Notes under the pieces: generated by a model
What the model was told of the DNA's origin: nothing
The model's database searches: none
What the model saw: the letters and a program-made list of their open reading frames with translations, nothing else
Made by a program: the position numbers and the translations under genes
Source: Candidatus Babeliales bacterium
Lineage (GTDB): Bacteria > Babelota > Babeliae > Babelales > Vermiphilaceae
Assembly (NCBI GenBank): GCA_020049835.1
Contig: JAGVLK010000016.1
Coordinates: 1-64,000 of the forward strand
Direction of reading: 5' to 3'
Length of the DNA stretch: 64,000 nucleotides
Part shown: piece after piece, positions 49,433-57,924 of the stretch
Layout: each line of letters starts with the position of its first letter
Position numbering within the stretch: the stretch's first letter is position 1

Positions 49433-50715
49433 CGTTTGCAGGCCGTATGCGCAATTGAGCACACTAACACCAATGCAATAGCATATTGATAATGCAAATA
49501 AGGCATAATCGACACGCCACTGACATGCGCTAATGAACCTGCTAATAACAGTTGCGGTGCATAAGGCAAAATCCCTTGGCAAATGCATGCAGTAATATCA
49601 AGTAAGCATGCAACACGCTTTGGAGCAATCTTAAATTTATCACCAATTTGTTTTGCAATCGGCCCGGCAACAAGAATCGCAATGGTGTTAATTGCAACGG
49701 CAGCATTAATTAAAAAGGTAAGTGCTGTAATTGCCCATTCGGCACCAGATTTAGTTTTTACACAACGACCAATATGCTCAACTAAATAGTGCACGCCACC
49801 ATTGTATTCCACAATATGCGAAAGCCCTGCGATAAACAGTACCAAAATCAACACTTCTTGCAGGCCTGGTGATGCAGTAAATCCTTCAGTTATTAATTGT
49901 GAAGCTTGCAACACGGTAAAGTTACCGTGCATAATACCAATGGCAGCAGCAGCAACAATCGCCAATACTAACACACCGATAACATCCAGCCCCAGGGCAG
50001 TTAAAACGAACACAAGTATATAGGGCAGAATTTTTATCACGTCACACAGCTGATAACACAATGCAGTTTCTGCTTGCAGCGTTAATCCATAGTTTAAATA
50101 TGTAAGCCATGCAAGCGTCATCAAAAAAGCTGGGATTACCAGCACTATATTTGCTTTGAGTTTATCGGTCATATTACTGCCGGTTGTTTGCGCTGCAGCA
50201 ATCGTAGTATCAGAAATAACCGACAAATTATCACCCAACATTGCACCACTGACGGTAATGCCCGCAAGCAGTTCTGGCGCAAGACCCAATTTTGAACTCA
50301 TACCTAATGCGATTGGTACAAATGCAGCAATAGTACCCATGGAAGAGCCGATAGCGGTCGCAAAAAAACTAACTAATATAAAAAATCCGGGCAACACAAA
50401 TTGCGCGGGAATTATGCAAAGTCCCAGATTAATGGCACATTCGGTAGCACCAATTTTTTGTAAAATATAGGTAAATGCACCACTTAAGATAAAGATGAAT
50501 GTCATTGCAAGAATCGTCGGTTGTGCCGTACCGGTCAGAAATATACCGATTTTTTCGTTCAGTGGCTTTTTAAACAGCATGAATGCATAGATTATAGCAA
50601 TCATACAGGAAGCTACCGCTGAAAATTGCCCATCAAACCAAATGGTGGAAACTATAAATAACGAAACAAATAAGAAAAATGGTGAAAGTTGCAACAGATT
50701 ATTAGTTCTCTGCAT
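49429..50715 (-). CDS. NhaC-type Na+/H+ antiporter family protein
   Basis: A 428-residue protein with about eleven membrane segments. Family blocks are FATAIGSSMGTIAAFVPIAL, TVSGAMLGDNLSVISDTTIA, and GPIAKQIGDKFKI with CLLDITACICQGILPYAPQ. The GDNLSxxSDTT stretch is typical of NhaC/MleN antiporters that swap Na+ for H+ or for malate/lactate. The substrate cannot be settled. AAGGAG lies upstream of the start. Confidence 0.88.
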   Translation of the reverse strand: MQRTNNLLQLSPFFLFVSLFIVSTIWFDGQFSAVASCMIAIIYAFMLFKKPLNEKIGIFLTGTAQPTILAMTFIFILSGAFTYILQKIGATECAINLGLCIIPAQFVLPGFFILVSFFATAIGSSMGTIAAFVPIALGMSSKLGLAPELLAGITVSGAMLGDNLSVISDTTIAAAQTTGSNMTDKLKANIVLVIPAFLMTLAWLTYLNYGLTLQAETALCYQLCDVIKILPYILVFVLTALGLDVIGVLVLAIVAAAAIGIMHGNFTVLQASQLITEGFTASPGLQEVLILVLFIAGLSHIVEYNGGVHYLVEHIGRCVKTKSGAEWAITALTFLINAAVAINTIAILVAGPIAKQIGDKFKIAPKRVACLLDITACICQGILPYAPQLLLAGSLAHVSGVSIMPYLHYQYAIALVLVCSIAHTACKR

Positions 50716-50810
50716 GGAAATACTCCTTAAAAATTTGGCTTAAATAGGTACTTATTAACAGTACCCAATCATTTAGATAGTACACAAGATCTTTCTGGTA
50801 ATAACAAATA

Positions 50811-51566
50811 TCATAGCGCCTCAACTATAGCTATTTCTTGGCCCGGCTGCGCATGCAACAAACTTTGTGCTGATCCCAAGTTTACAGCCAACTCTAACGT
50901 TTTATTGCTTCCCTCATACGAAAGCAATTGGCCAACTGGAACATCTGCAAATGTTTTAACAAATTGGGTATGATAACGAACACCCTGTATTTCCAATACA
51001 AGATGATGTACTTGTTGATTAAGATTATCGAGCTTAATATTCGTTTTAATATTTCCAAAACTATCTATATACGTTACAATCGAACGATTTTCGATAGCAT
51101 GCAAATACACAATTTCATCCTCGGCGATAGGTTTCAGAAAATCTTTTTGATTGTTTGCTATCTTAATTGCAGCAGGTGTGAACAGGTCTCTGCCATGAAA
51201 TGTGTATGATGCCGGCTTAATAATGTGCTCATCAATGCTGTATACGCGCCTTCCTTCCCTTTTCAAAATATAATGAAACAAACCATTATTTGGCCCTATA
51301 AATGTATATCCATCATATTCTATGCAAATTGCCCGTCGTTCACTACCCACGCCGGGATCAACAATTCCAAGAATAATTGTGTTCTTGGGACAGTAATCGT
51401 AGACCTGTTGTAATACAAAAGCTCCACTGACCACATTGAATTTGGTAATCGTATGGTCAAGATGAATAACACGAGCCTGAGGTAACTGTTTTAAAATAAG
51501 AGACTCCATTGTCGCAACTGCAAAATCGTAACCAAAATCAGTCAATAACGCGAAAAAAATGTTCAT
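50811..51566 (-). CDS. SAM hydrolase (SAM hydroxide adenosyltransferase, DUF62)
   Basis: The protein has 251 residues from the ATG after GGAGC. Family motifs are ALLTDFGYDF (Asp10), IVDPGVGSERRAI, FIGPNNGLF, FHGRDLFTPAA and SFGNIKTNI. Relatives in Salinispora and Streptomyces make chlorinated or fluorinated adenosine, but most bacterial members cleave S-adenosylmethionine to adenosine and methionine, which fits here. The purpose in a host-dependent cell is unclear, perhaps salvage of host SAM (inference). Confidence 0.9.
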   Translation of the reverse strand: MNIFFALLTDFGYDFAVATMESLILKQLPQARVIHLDHTITKFNVVSGAFVLQQVYDYCPKNTIILGIVDPGVGSERRAICIEYDGYTFIGPNNGLFHYILKREGRRVYSIDEHIIKPASYTFHGRDLFTPAAIKIANNQKDFLKPIAEDEIVYLHAIENRSIVTYIDSFGNIKTNIKLDNLNQQVHHLVLEIQGVRYHTQFVKTFADVPVGQLLSYEGSNKTLELAVNLGSAQSLLHAQPGQEIAIVEAL

Positions 51567-51664
51567 GCTAAAAAGCTCCATGATAAAAAATTATCAAAAA
51601 GTAACTGTAAAACGTATAACGCCCCTTAGGGTCATTTATATATAGGTCAATGGTAAGATAAGTC

Positions 51665-51710
51665 GCGTTCGGACTGAACGCATAGCAACATAGTATGGCG
51701 TTACGCCATA
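51665..51710. repeat. Two small hairpins in the leader of the SAM hydrolase gene
   Basis: GCGTTC...GAACGC (51665-51681) and TATGGCG...CGCCATA (51694-51710) lie 100-145 bases upstream of the SAM hydrolase start, in a 275-base gap. I do not recognise a known riboswitch. Confidence 0.4.
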
Positions 51711-51841
51711 TGGGGCATGAACCTAGAGAATGATAAAAAGCTTAAAAGATCGTGCATCTGCAACTCGCTTTTTAAAAAATATCGCTTTTGGATTATATCA
51801 ACTATACATACAGTATGATCTATGTTGAAATTATTGTCAAC

Positions 51842-52180
51842 TTAATGCAGTTTTTGCCCATTAGGTACCGATGGATCAACCGTTGCCAAACAGATACCAC
51901 CATCCGATGCAGTAAAACCGACGATTAAACATTGCGAAATAAAGCCGGCAATATTTTTCTCTCCCAGATTAATACAACCAATAACTTGCCGCCCAACAAG
52001 AGTTTCAGGAGTATAATGTACCGTAATCTGCGCTGAGGTTTGCAATACACCCAGCTCTGGGCCAAAATCTATCCATACTTTGTATGCGGGTTTTTTAGCC
52101 TTGGCAAATGGTTCTGCTTTAACAATAGTCCCTGAACGTAAATCGACACGTTCAAATTCGGCATAGGTAATACTGTTCAT
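51842..52180 (-). CDS. csaA: CsaA-like tRNA-binding-domain protein
   Basis: A 112-residue OB-fold protein. DLRSGTIVKAEPFAKAKKPA, then KVWIDFGPELGVLQTSAQIT and QVIGCINLGEKNIAGF match CsaA/EMAP-type tRNA-binding domains. CsaA dimers act as export-related chaperones and bind tRNA. It is divergent from brnQ with a 271-base gap between them, which must hold both promoters. A weak AGGA lies upstream of the start. Confidence 0.88.
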   Translation of the reverse strand: MNSITYAEFERVDLRSGTIVKAEPFAKAKKPAYKVWIDFGPELGVLQTSAQITVHYTPETLVGRQVIGCINLGEKNIAGFISQCLIVGFTASDGGICLATVDPSVPNGQKLH

Positions 52181-52451
52181 ATGACAATCCTCTTATTTTG
52201 TAGCCAACTGTTGCGTAAACCATCCATGTATAGTACATTTACAGTATATATCATCGTACTTAAAAACAAAAAGTATACTTTAATGTTGATCAGAACATCG
52301 AATTCTGTATTTCACTCGTTCATCATCACACACGCACGTGCTGTGTTCTATACTGTTGTCATTGTGGCCGGCTAGGCCCTATACTTTCAAACAAACCAAT
52401 TATATTTTTGTTATCATATTTTATCTCGATTCATAGTTCTTAGGAATAATT

Positions 52452-53600
52452 GTGTCATATTATAAAAACAGCATTCTGTATGGATTTGCATTATTCGCAA
52501 TGTTCTTTGGCTCGGGCAATCTTGTATTTCCGTTGCAAATTGGACTGTTAACCGATTCGCATTGGTTTGCTGGATTTCTTGGTCTTTTGCTCACCGGTAT
52601 CGCTCTGCCTTTTTTAGGACTCTTTGTTATCAAATTGTACCATGGCAGTTACATTGCATTTTTTGCACAAGCCGGTACTGTCGCACAATATGTATTGCCC
52701 TTATTTACGCTTTCTTTACTTGGATCATTTGGGGTTATTCCGCGCTGTATTACCGTAGCGTATGGTGGTGTACGCATACTGTTTGAAACATTGCCATTAA
52801 GCCTCTTTAGCATCATTTTTTGTGTTATCTGTTATCTCGTTTGTCTTAAAGATCGCATAGTCATCCACATCTTGGGCAAATGGATGAGTCCACTTTTGTT
52901 AATTGCTCTTGCTGCAATCGTTGTGCAAAGTCTACTCTATGCACCGAACCTGAGTGCAAGCAGCTTATCTACATGGCATGCATTCACCAATGGGTTTCTC
53001 ATTGGATACCAAACCATGGATCTGTTTGCAGCGTTTTTCTTTTCTTCATTTATATTTATGCAACTACAAGCAGTTTTACCGCACACGAGCAGTGCCCGTC
53101 ATGTCATCAAAGCCGCGCTTGTACCAAGTATTTTTGGGATTATTCTACTTGCGGCAGTATATATGGGATTAGTATGTTTGGGCGCACATTACAAACCATT
53201 ACTTGCCAACATACTGCCTGAACTTATGCTACCCACCATTGCAACTTATGCATTCGGCACGAGCGGCGCAATAATTATCGCCATCACTATTTTATTTTCT
53301 TGTTTAACGACCGCGGTTGCACTGAATAATATCTATGCGCGTTATCTAAGCACTACGTTACGCATACCGGAAAGCAAGTTTTATCTGGTACTTGCAGCGA
53401 CCACCATCATTGCTTTTTTTATCTCATTACTAGATTTTAAAGGCATTGCGGCATTCCTTGCGCCAATGTTGGAGATTTCGTATCCAAGCATTATTGCGCT
53501 GACCGTTTTGAGTATTATCACGCCACATCATAAAATGCTTAAGACGGTTGCATTCTATGGTATTCTAGCATGCATGGTTTATTGGAACTATTTAAAGTAG
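52452..53600 (+). CDS. brnQ: Branched-chain amino acid transporter (BrnQ/LIV-II family)
   Basis: A 382-residue protein with about twelve membrane segments. The family start FFGSGNLVFPLQIGL and YQTMDLFAAFFFSSF are present, along with LFSCLTTAVALNNIYARYL. BrnQ carriers import Leu, Ile and Val with Na+ or H+, in line with the amino-acid import theme of this window. The start is GTG, five bases after TTAGGAA. A hairpin begins six bases after the stop. Confidence 0.9.
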   Translation: MSYYKNSILYGFALFAMFFGSGNLVFPLQIGLLTDSHWFAGFLGLLLTGIALPFLGLFVIKLYHGSYIAFFAQAGTVAQYVLPLFTLSLLGSFGVIPRCITVAYGGVRILFETLPLSLFSIIFCVICYLVCLKDRIVIHILGKWMSPLLLIALAAIVVQSLLYAPNLSASSLSTWHAFTNGFLIGYQTMDLFAAFFFSSFIFMQLQAVLPHTSSARHVIKAALVPSIFGIILLAAVYMGLVCLGAHYKPLLANILPELMLPTIATYAFGTSGAIIIAITILFSCLTTAVALNNIYARYLSTTLRIPESKFYLVLAATTIIAFFISLLDFKGIAAFLAPMLEISYPSIIALTVLSIITPHHKMLKTVAFYGILACMVYWNYLK

Positions 53601-53633
53601 AAAAAACGGGTGCTTGCAATTACAAGCACCCGT
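53601..53633 (-). terminator. Intrinsic terminator shared by convergent genes
   Basis: ACGGGTGCTTG pairs with CAAGCACCCGT (11 bp, 6-base loop). On the minus strand a T-run (53601-53605) follows directly, so it ends the PP2C transcript. On the plus strand it sits just past the brnQ stop without a T-run. Confidence 0.75.
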
Positions 53634-53660
53634 CAAATGTTTCAAATTATCGTGCTACTT

Positions 53661-54596
53661 TTATGCAGCATTATCCCAATTAAACTGCACTACCATAACA
53701 CTAATGTTATCGGTGCTACCACGTTTGTATGCTTCGTCACGCACGCGCTGTGCTGCAGCTTCTAATGTCAATCCATTGCGCAATGCTTCATGCACTATGG
53801 TTGCAGCATCTTGGCTCTCCATGACATCCCACACACCATCACACGCAAGTATCATAAATTGATGCTCTGGTGAAAGATTGATACGTTCAACGTCCGGCAC
53901 TGCTGTAATAACATCATTACCATGTGCTTCATAGCTCGCAAGCGCTTTGACTGAACGATCACCCAATGCACGTGGAATAGCCAATCCGGCAATACGTGGA
54001 ATACGATGAGCACCCCAAAATTGAATTACCGCACCAGCTTCTTTAAGTCGCGCAGCTTCGGACGGATCGTCAATTTTATGATCTTTAGTTTCGTAAACTA
54101 CATTTCCGGCATTATCGACTAGAACCGCGCGTGAATCCCCAACCCAACCAATGTAAAGTACATCAGTATTGGAGTAACGTTCAGTATCAATCAGCGCAAC
54201 TACTGCAGTGGAACCGGAATTATCGCCATTCTCTCTAAAATCTTTATCGAATGATGTAAAAGCATCAATAAATCTATAGCGTCCGGTAGATCTTGCTTGG
54301 AGTAAACGTTTGTGAATAGGTTCAATTACCTTACCATGTAGGAACGTACCACACTGTTTACCCTCCGCAGCAGTTTTTGCTGCAAGTTCACCACCGTGAC
54401 CATCAAAGAGACCAAAAAAAGCCAACCCTGGAGCTAATTGCCCTTTTGGCAATGCTACATGAGCATCTTCCATAGATGGCCGTCTACCCTGCATTTCGCT
54501 GTGAGCAACGTGCAGCTCTTTTAGCCGTGCTGTCTGAGCAAAACAGCTACCCGCAGATAGCAATCCCAATGCTATAATCATAACTCTATGCTGCAT
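53661..54596 (-). CDS. Exported PP2C-type Ser/Thr protein phosphatase
   Basis: The protein has 311 residues from the ATG after AGGAGT. The signal peptide MQHRVMIIALGLLSAGSCFA is followed by a complete PP2C domain: MQGRRPSMEDAHV, FFGLFDGHGGELAA, NSGSTAVVALI, YIGWVGDSRAVL, ILACDGVWDVM, and GSTDNISVMVV. All Asp metal ligands are present, so it should be active. An exported, eukaryote-like phosphatase with no cognate cytoplasmic kinase nearby suggests a target outside the cell, perhaps in the host (inference). Confidence 0.93.
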   Translation of the reverse strand: MQHRVMIIALGLLSAGSCFAQTARLKELHVAHSEMQGRRPSMEDAHVALPKGQLAPGLAFFGLFDGHGGELAAKTAAEGKQCGTFLHGKVIEPIHKRLLQARSTGRYRFIDAFTSFDKDFRENGDNSGSTAVVALIDTERYSNTDVLYIGWVGDSRAVLVDNAGNVVYETKDHKIDDPSEAARLKEAGAVIQFWGAHRIPRIAGLAIPRALGDRSVKALASYEAHGNDVITAVPDVERINLSPEHQFMILACDGVWDVMESQDAATIVHEALRNGLTLEAAAQRVRDEAYKRGSTDNISVMVVQFNWDNAA

Positions 54597-54761
54597 AAGT
54601 CGACTCCTGAAAAAAGATAATAAAGAATCAATTTCACCCCTATTGTAGCACAAATTACATAAAAAAGCAAGTTGGGGGTAGATGAGCGTCTAGACTTCCT
54701 AAATCCATCTAAAGATATTATAATTAAACAATCTTAATTATTTTTAACACTGGGCTACAAT

Positions 54762-55709
54762 ATGCTTTTTGATCCAATAATCCTTTTCTTTATTGTCGGT
54801 ATATTTGCTAAAGCATGTTTTAGAACGTTACATGTTCCCAAATGGCTTAATACGAGTGTAAGTTTAACAATTTTGCTCATTATTGGACTTAAAGGAGGGA
54901 TCGAACTATCTCGCTGGTCAAGTGGGTTTCTTCTGGTACAAATGAGTGCGGTAATTCTTCTGAGCCTATGCACCTATTATTTTTCAAAGCTATTTCTTTC
55001 TAAAATAGCTCATTATGCTGAAGAGGATGCTATTGTCGTTGCCGCTCACTATGGATCGGTAAGTGTAACAACATTTGCTTTTGCACTCAATGTATTGCAA
55101 CATAAACAGATTTATTTTGAGCCCTATATGCCCCTGTTTGTAGCCATTATGGAATTCCCTGCAATCTTACTCGCGTCTATAAGATTAACTAAGCTACACG
55201 CGGCCACCGAAAATATTGGCTCTATCATTAAAAAAACATTTACCTGCAAAAGTATCAGCGTTCTACTTATAAGCATCTTATTTGGCTATTTTTTTGGACT
55301 TGCAACCCTCGATATTTTGACACCATTACTTTTTGATAATTTTAGAATTTTTTTAGCACTTTTGCTTTTGGAAATGGGTGTTTTAGTAGGAGATGAATTT
55401 TCTCATATTAAAAATCATGCATGTGCCATTATACTGGCTTCAATCACTCTTTCTTTAGGATGCGCATGTTTAGGATTAGTCTGTGGCCTACTATTGGGCC
55501 TGAGTCAAGGTGGAATTATTTTACTTATGATACTGGCATCAAGCGCATCGTATATAGCTGTACCTGCAGTTTTGCGTCAAAATTGCCCTCAAGCCCGTGT
55601 TTCTTTTGCTTTGGGTCATGCTTTGGGAGTAACATTCCCCTTTAATATTTTTATAGGAATATACCTATATACTACGATTGTTCAAGCAATATATGCATAT
55701 CTACTGTAA
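54762..55709 (+). CDS. SbtA-like (DUF897) sodium-dependent permease
   Basis: A 315-residue protein with about ten membrane segments. VVAAHYGSVSVTTFAFALNV and YMPLFVAIMEFPAILLA match the SbtA family, of which the cyanobacterial member imports bicarbonate with Na+. The second half has LGMxAGDEF-like LEMGVLVGDEFSHIK and ASSASYIAVPAVLRQNCPQA. In a non-photosynthetic cell the substrate may be different. It is convergent with the RNase H gene, one base apart. Confidence 0.85.
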   Translation: MLFDPIILFFIVGIFAKACFRTLHVPKWLNTSVSLTILLIIGLKGGIELSRWSSGFLLVQMSAVILLSLCTYYFSKLFLSKIAHYAEEDAIVVAAHYGSVSVTTFAFALNVLQHKQIYFEPYMPLFVAIMEFPAILLASIRLTKLHAATENIGSIIKKTFTCKSISVLLISILFGYFFGLATLDILTPLLFDNFRIFLALLLLEMGVLVGDEFSHIKNHACAIILASITLSLGCACLGLVCGLLLGLSQGGIILLMILASSASYIAVPAVLRQNCPQARVSFALGHALGVTFPFNIFIGIYLYTTIVQAIYAYLL

Positions 55710-55710
55710 T

Positions 55711-56214
55711 TTAATGCGTCCAAGAGATGCCGTGCTCTGCAAGCAATTGCTTAAACTCATGCGGCACCGGTTGACGACTATCAACACCTGCATTAGCCAT
55801 AAGATCGGCCTGTTTGTTTGATGCGCGTAAAACATGTTTAATGACACAGGTGATACCGGTCAATAAATGTTGCGCAAGGTGAAACAATTTTTTTAGTTCG
55901 GGATTGGTAATTTTATAGTGACCATTCAGTTGGCGCACCAACAGTTCTGAATCAGAAATAATAGTAAGACCATCTGCAGAGCGCATATGCGCACGCACTT
56001 TGTAAATACCGATTACCAATGCCAGATATTCTGCTTGATTATTAGTTCTGGTGCCTAAATAAAAGCCTTCTTGTACAAAGAGCTCATCATTTTTATAAAT
56101 AACAATGCCGGCACCGGAAGGGCCGGGATTGTTGCGTGAAGCACCATCAATAAACAGCTTCCAGGTAACTGCATGCTGCGCACGTGCGTCATCAAATATA
56201 CATAGCTGCTTCAT
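55711..56214 (-). CDS. Ribonuclease H-like protein (RNase HI family)
   Basis: A 167-residue protein. The RNase H fold has the acidic residues in LFIDGASRNNPGPSG (Asp), NQAEYLALVIG (Glu) and LTIISDSELLVRQL (Asp), and the final ASNKQADLMANAG (Asp). All four are present, so cleavage of RNA in RNA:DNA hybrids is expected. The GPSGAG and Q-x-E-Y pattern is of the short RnhA-like type common in bacteria. The ATG overlaps the previous gene's stop by four bases. Confidence 0.92.
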   Translation of the reverse strand: MKQLCIFDDARAQHAVTWKLFIDGASRNNPGPSGAGIVIYKNDELFVQEGFYLGTRTNNQAEYLALVIGIYKVRAHMRSADGLTIISDSELLVRQLNGHYKITNPELKKLFHLAQHLLTGITCVIKHVLRASNKQADLMANAGVDSRQPVPHEFKQLLAEHGISWTH

Positions 56215-56936
56215 GAGACATCCATCGCATTGAGTAACTTTGGATCATACAAAAAGCGAAAGCAATGTTTGCATTGCAGAAGCGCACGATTACTTAAGCG
56301 CATCAGATCCTGCTCGGAAAGTACATATGCACAACCGGAACAGTTTTTATCAGCAATCGGCACTACCGGATCGGTGATACGATTGCGCATCATTTCATAT
56401 TTTTGTAACCATTCTTCGGGAATGCCAACCTGTTTTTCAGCGCGCTGTGCAAGTAACTGCGCCATCTGCTGATCACACGCGTCAATCTCTTGTTGCAATG
56501 CTGCAATCTGTGCAGTAATTTCAGCCTGCTGTTCACGATGTGTGCTGTGCGAACGTTGCAAATCACGTTTGGAACTTTCCAAAGTATGCCATGCATCAAG
56601 TAGCGATGTCTCTAATTCTTGTTGCTCAAGCTGGGCTTTAGCAAGCTCTTTACTCAATGATGCATACTCTTTAGGGTTGGCAACATTATCAAGATTATAT
56701 TTAATTTTTGCTATACGAATATCAAGCGTTTTACTATCAAGCTCTTGCAGATCCACCGTTTTTTGTGCCACATGCTCAGCCTCTTTCAGTTGCTCTTGCA
56801 ACAGCTCATGCGCTTGCAACTGTTGCTGTACCTGTTCAAGCTGCGCTTCTTTGCGCTCAATAGTTTCTTCAAGAGCTGTTATGCTGCGATCGAACATCAC
56901 AAGATTGAGAAATGTATGGAAAGGGAATTCTTTCAT
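56211..56936 (-). CDS. Coiled-coil plus C4 zinc-ribbon protein (DUF164 type)
   Basis: The protein has 241 residues from the ATG after AAAGGG; the GTG three codons earlier is not needed. Residues 15-180 form a long Glu/Gln/Leu-rich coiled coil. The C-terminus is a C-x2-C...C-x2-C ribbon (CSGCAYVLSE, LLQCKHCFRFLY). DUF164/CT398-type proteins of this layout bind nucleic acid or secretion partners and often sit next to an RNase H-like gene, as here. The next gene overlaps by four bases. Confidence 0.85.
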   Translation of the reverse strand: MKEFPFHTFLNLVMFDRSITALEETIERKEAQLEQVQQQLQAHELLQEQLKEAEHVAQKTVDLQELDSKTLDIRIAKIKYNLDNVANPKEYASLSKELAKAQLEQQELETSLLDAWHTLESSKRDLQRSHSTHREQQAEITAQIAALQQEIDACDQQMAQLLAQRAEKQVGIPEEWLQKYEMMRNRITDPVVPIADKNCSGCAYVLSEQDLMRLSNRALLQCKHCFRFLYDPKLLNAMDVS

Positions 56937-56995
56937 TGCTGGCACCCTTTTTTGCTACGAACAGCATATGTATATGGGTATCTGTCAGTTTGTTT

Positions 56996-57071
56996 TGGTG
57001 GGCCCACCAGGATTTGAACCTGGGACCTCTCGGTTATGAGCCGATTGCTCTAACCGCTGAGCTATGGGCCC
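56996..57071 (-). tRNA. tRNA with CAT anticodon (Ile2 or Met)
   Basis: 76 nt with an encoded CCA. The acceptor pairs GGGCCCA with TGGGCCC, and the anticodon loop CTCATAA gives CAT. The overall sequence is close to the type whose anticodon C is modified to lysidine to read AUA (Ile); Met is the alternative. It differs from the 30183 tRNA-Met. Confidence 0.88.
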
Positions 57072-57150
57072 CACCTGAAACATATGATTATTGTATCGCT
57101 ATTTTATTTATTACGCAAATTTTAATGTACGGCAATCTTCAAATAATCTG

Positions 57151-57924
57151 CTATTTTCTTTTAAACCAAGGAATAAATATGTTAGTTGTACGTGCATAGT
57201 CAGCGTATTCAGCTAGCTTTTTCATCTGTTCTTCGGCCAATGGCACGCCTGAAACAAAGCGTAGCAACAATGTTATTGTAAGAGGACTAATAAGTGCCAG
57301 TAAACCGTAGGGCACTTGAACTGCAATCACCCACATCCCCCACCAAATAAGCATCTCTCCGACATAATTTGGATGTCGTGAATAACGCCACAACCCTTCT
57401 TGCATAATGCGCCCACGATGCGCCGGATTGCTCAGATAGATGTTGAGCTGATAGTCTGCCAGAGCTTCCATACCAATACCTAACAGCCAGATCAAAAAAC
57501 CAACAAAATCAAACCTTGTAAGCCCTGGATCAGTGCTGGTATTCACCACAATAATAGGCAAAGCAATAATAAGCATGAACAACCCCTGCAGCATAAAAAC
57601 CTGCAGATACGAACGCCAAACAACTGTATCACCCCATTGCTCACGCCATTTAGCATAGCGGGCATCTTCTGGTTTGCCGCGATTGCGCCTCAATAAATGC
57701 ACCGAAATGCGCATTGCCCAAATACATGTCATTGCTGTAATCAGTATGTGCCGAGGCAGATATAATCCCGCTGCAATGAATGTTACCAATGCAATAAGCG
57801 CAAACCCAACTCCCCACCAGGGATCAATAATACTGTTGTCTTTTTTTGCACAGGCATATACAAAAAGCATATGCATTAAACAGACAACTACTATAGTTGC
57901 GTAACCTAATAAAACAAAAAACAT
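57151..57924 (-). CDS. DUF1295/steroid-reductase-like membrane protein
   Basis: A 257-residue protein with about six membrane segments. The C-terminal RYSRHPNYVGEMLIWWGMW and SGVPLAEEQMKKLAEYADY are the hallmark of DUF1295 proteins, related to steroid 5-alpha reductase and isoprenylcysteine methyltransferase folds. The substrate is unknown. The start codon overlaps the preceding stop (TAATG), so it is translated in step with the photolyase-like gene. Confidence 0.85.
   Translation of the reverse strand: MFFVLLGYATIVVVCLMHMLFVYACAKKDNSIIDPWWGVGFALIALVTFIAAGLYLPRHILITAMTCIWAMRISVHLLRRNRGKPEDARYAKWREQWGDTVVWRSYLQVFMLQGLFMLIIALPIIVVNTSTDPGLTRFDFVGFLIWLLGIGMEALADYQLNIYLSNPAHRGRIMQEGLWRYSRHPNYVGEMLIWWGMWVIAVQVPYGLLALISPLTITLLLRFVSGVPLAEEQMKKLAEYADYARTTNIFIPWFKRK

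Noticed and set aside
50811-51566. Fluorinase or chlorinase
   Set aside because: Most members with these motifs hydrolyse SAM; no halogenase-specific insertion or biosynthetic cluster is nearby.
51567-51841. SAM riboswitch before the SAM hydrolase gene
   Set aside because: Two small hairpins are visible, but none of the known SAM riboswitch cores could be matched by eye.
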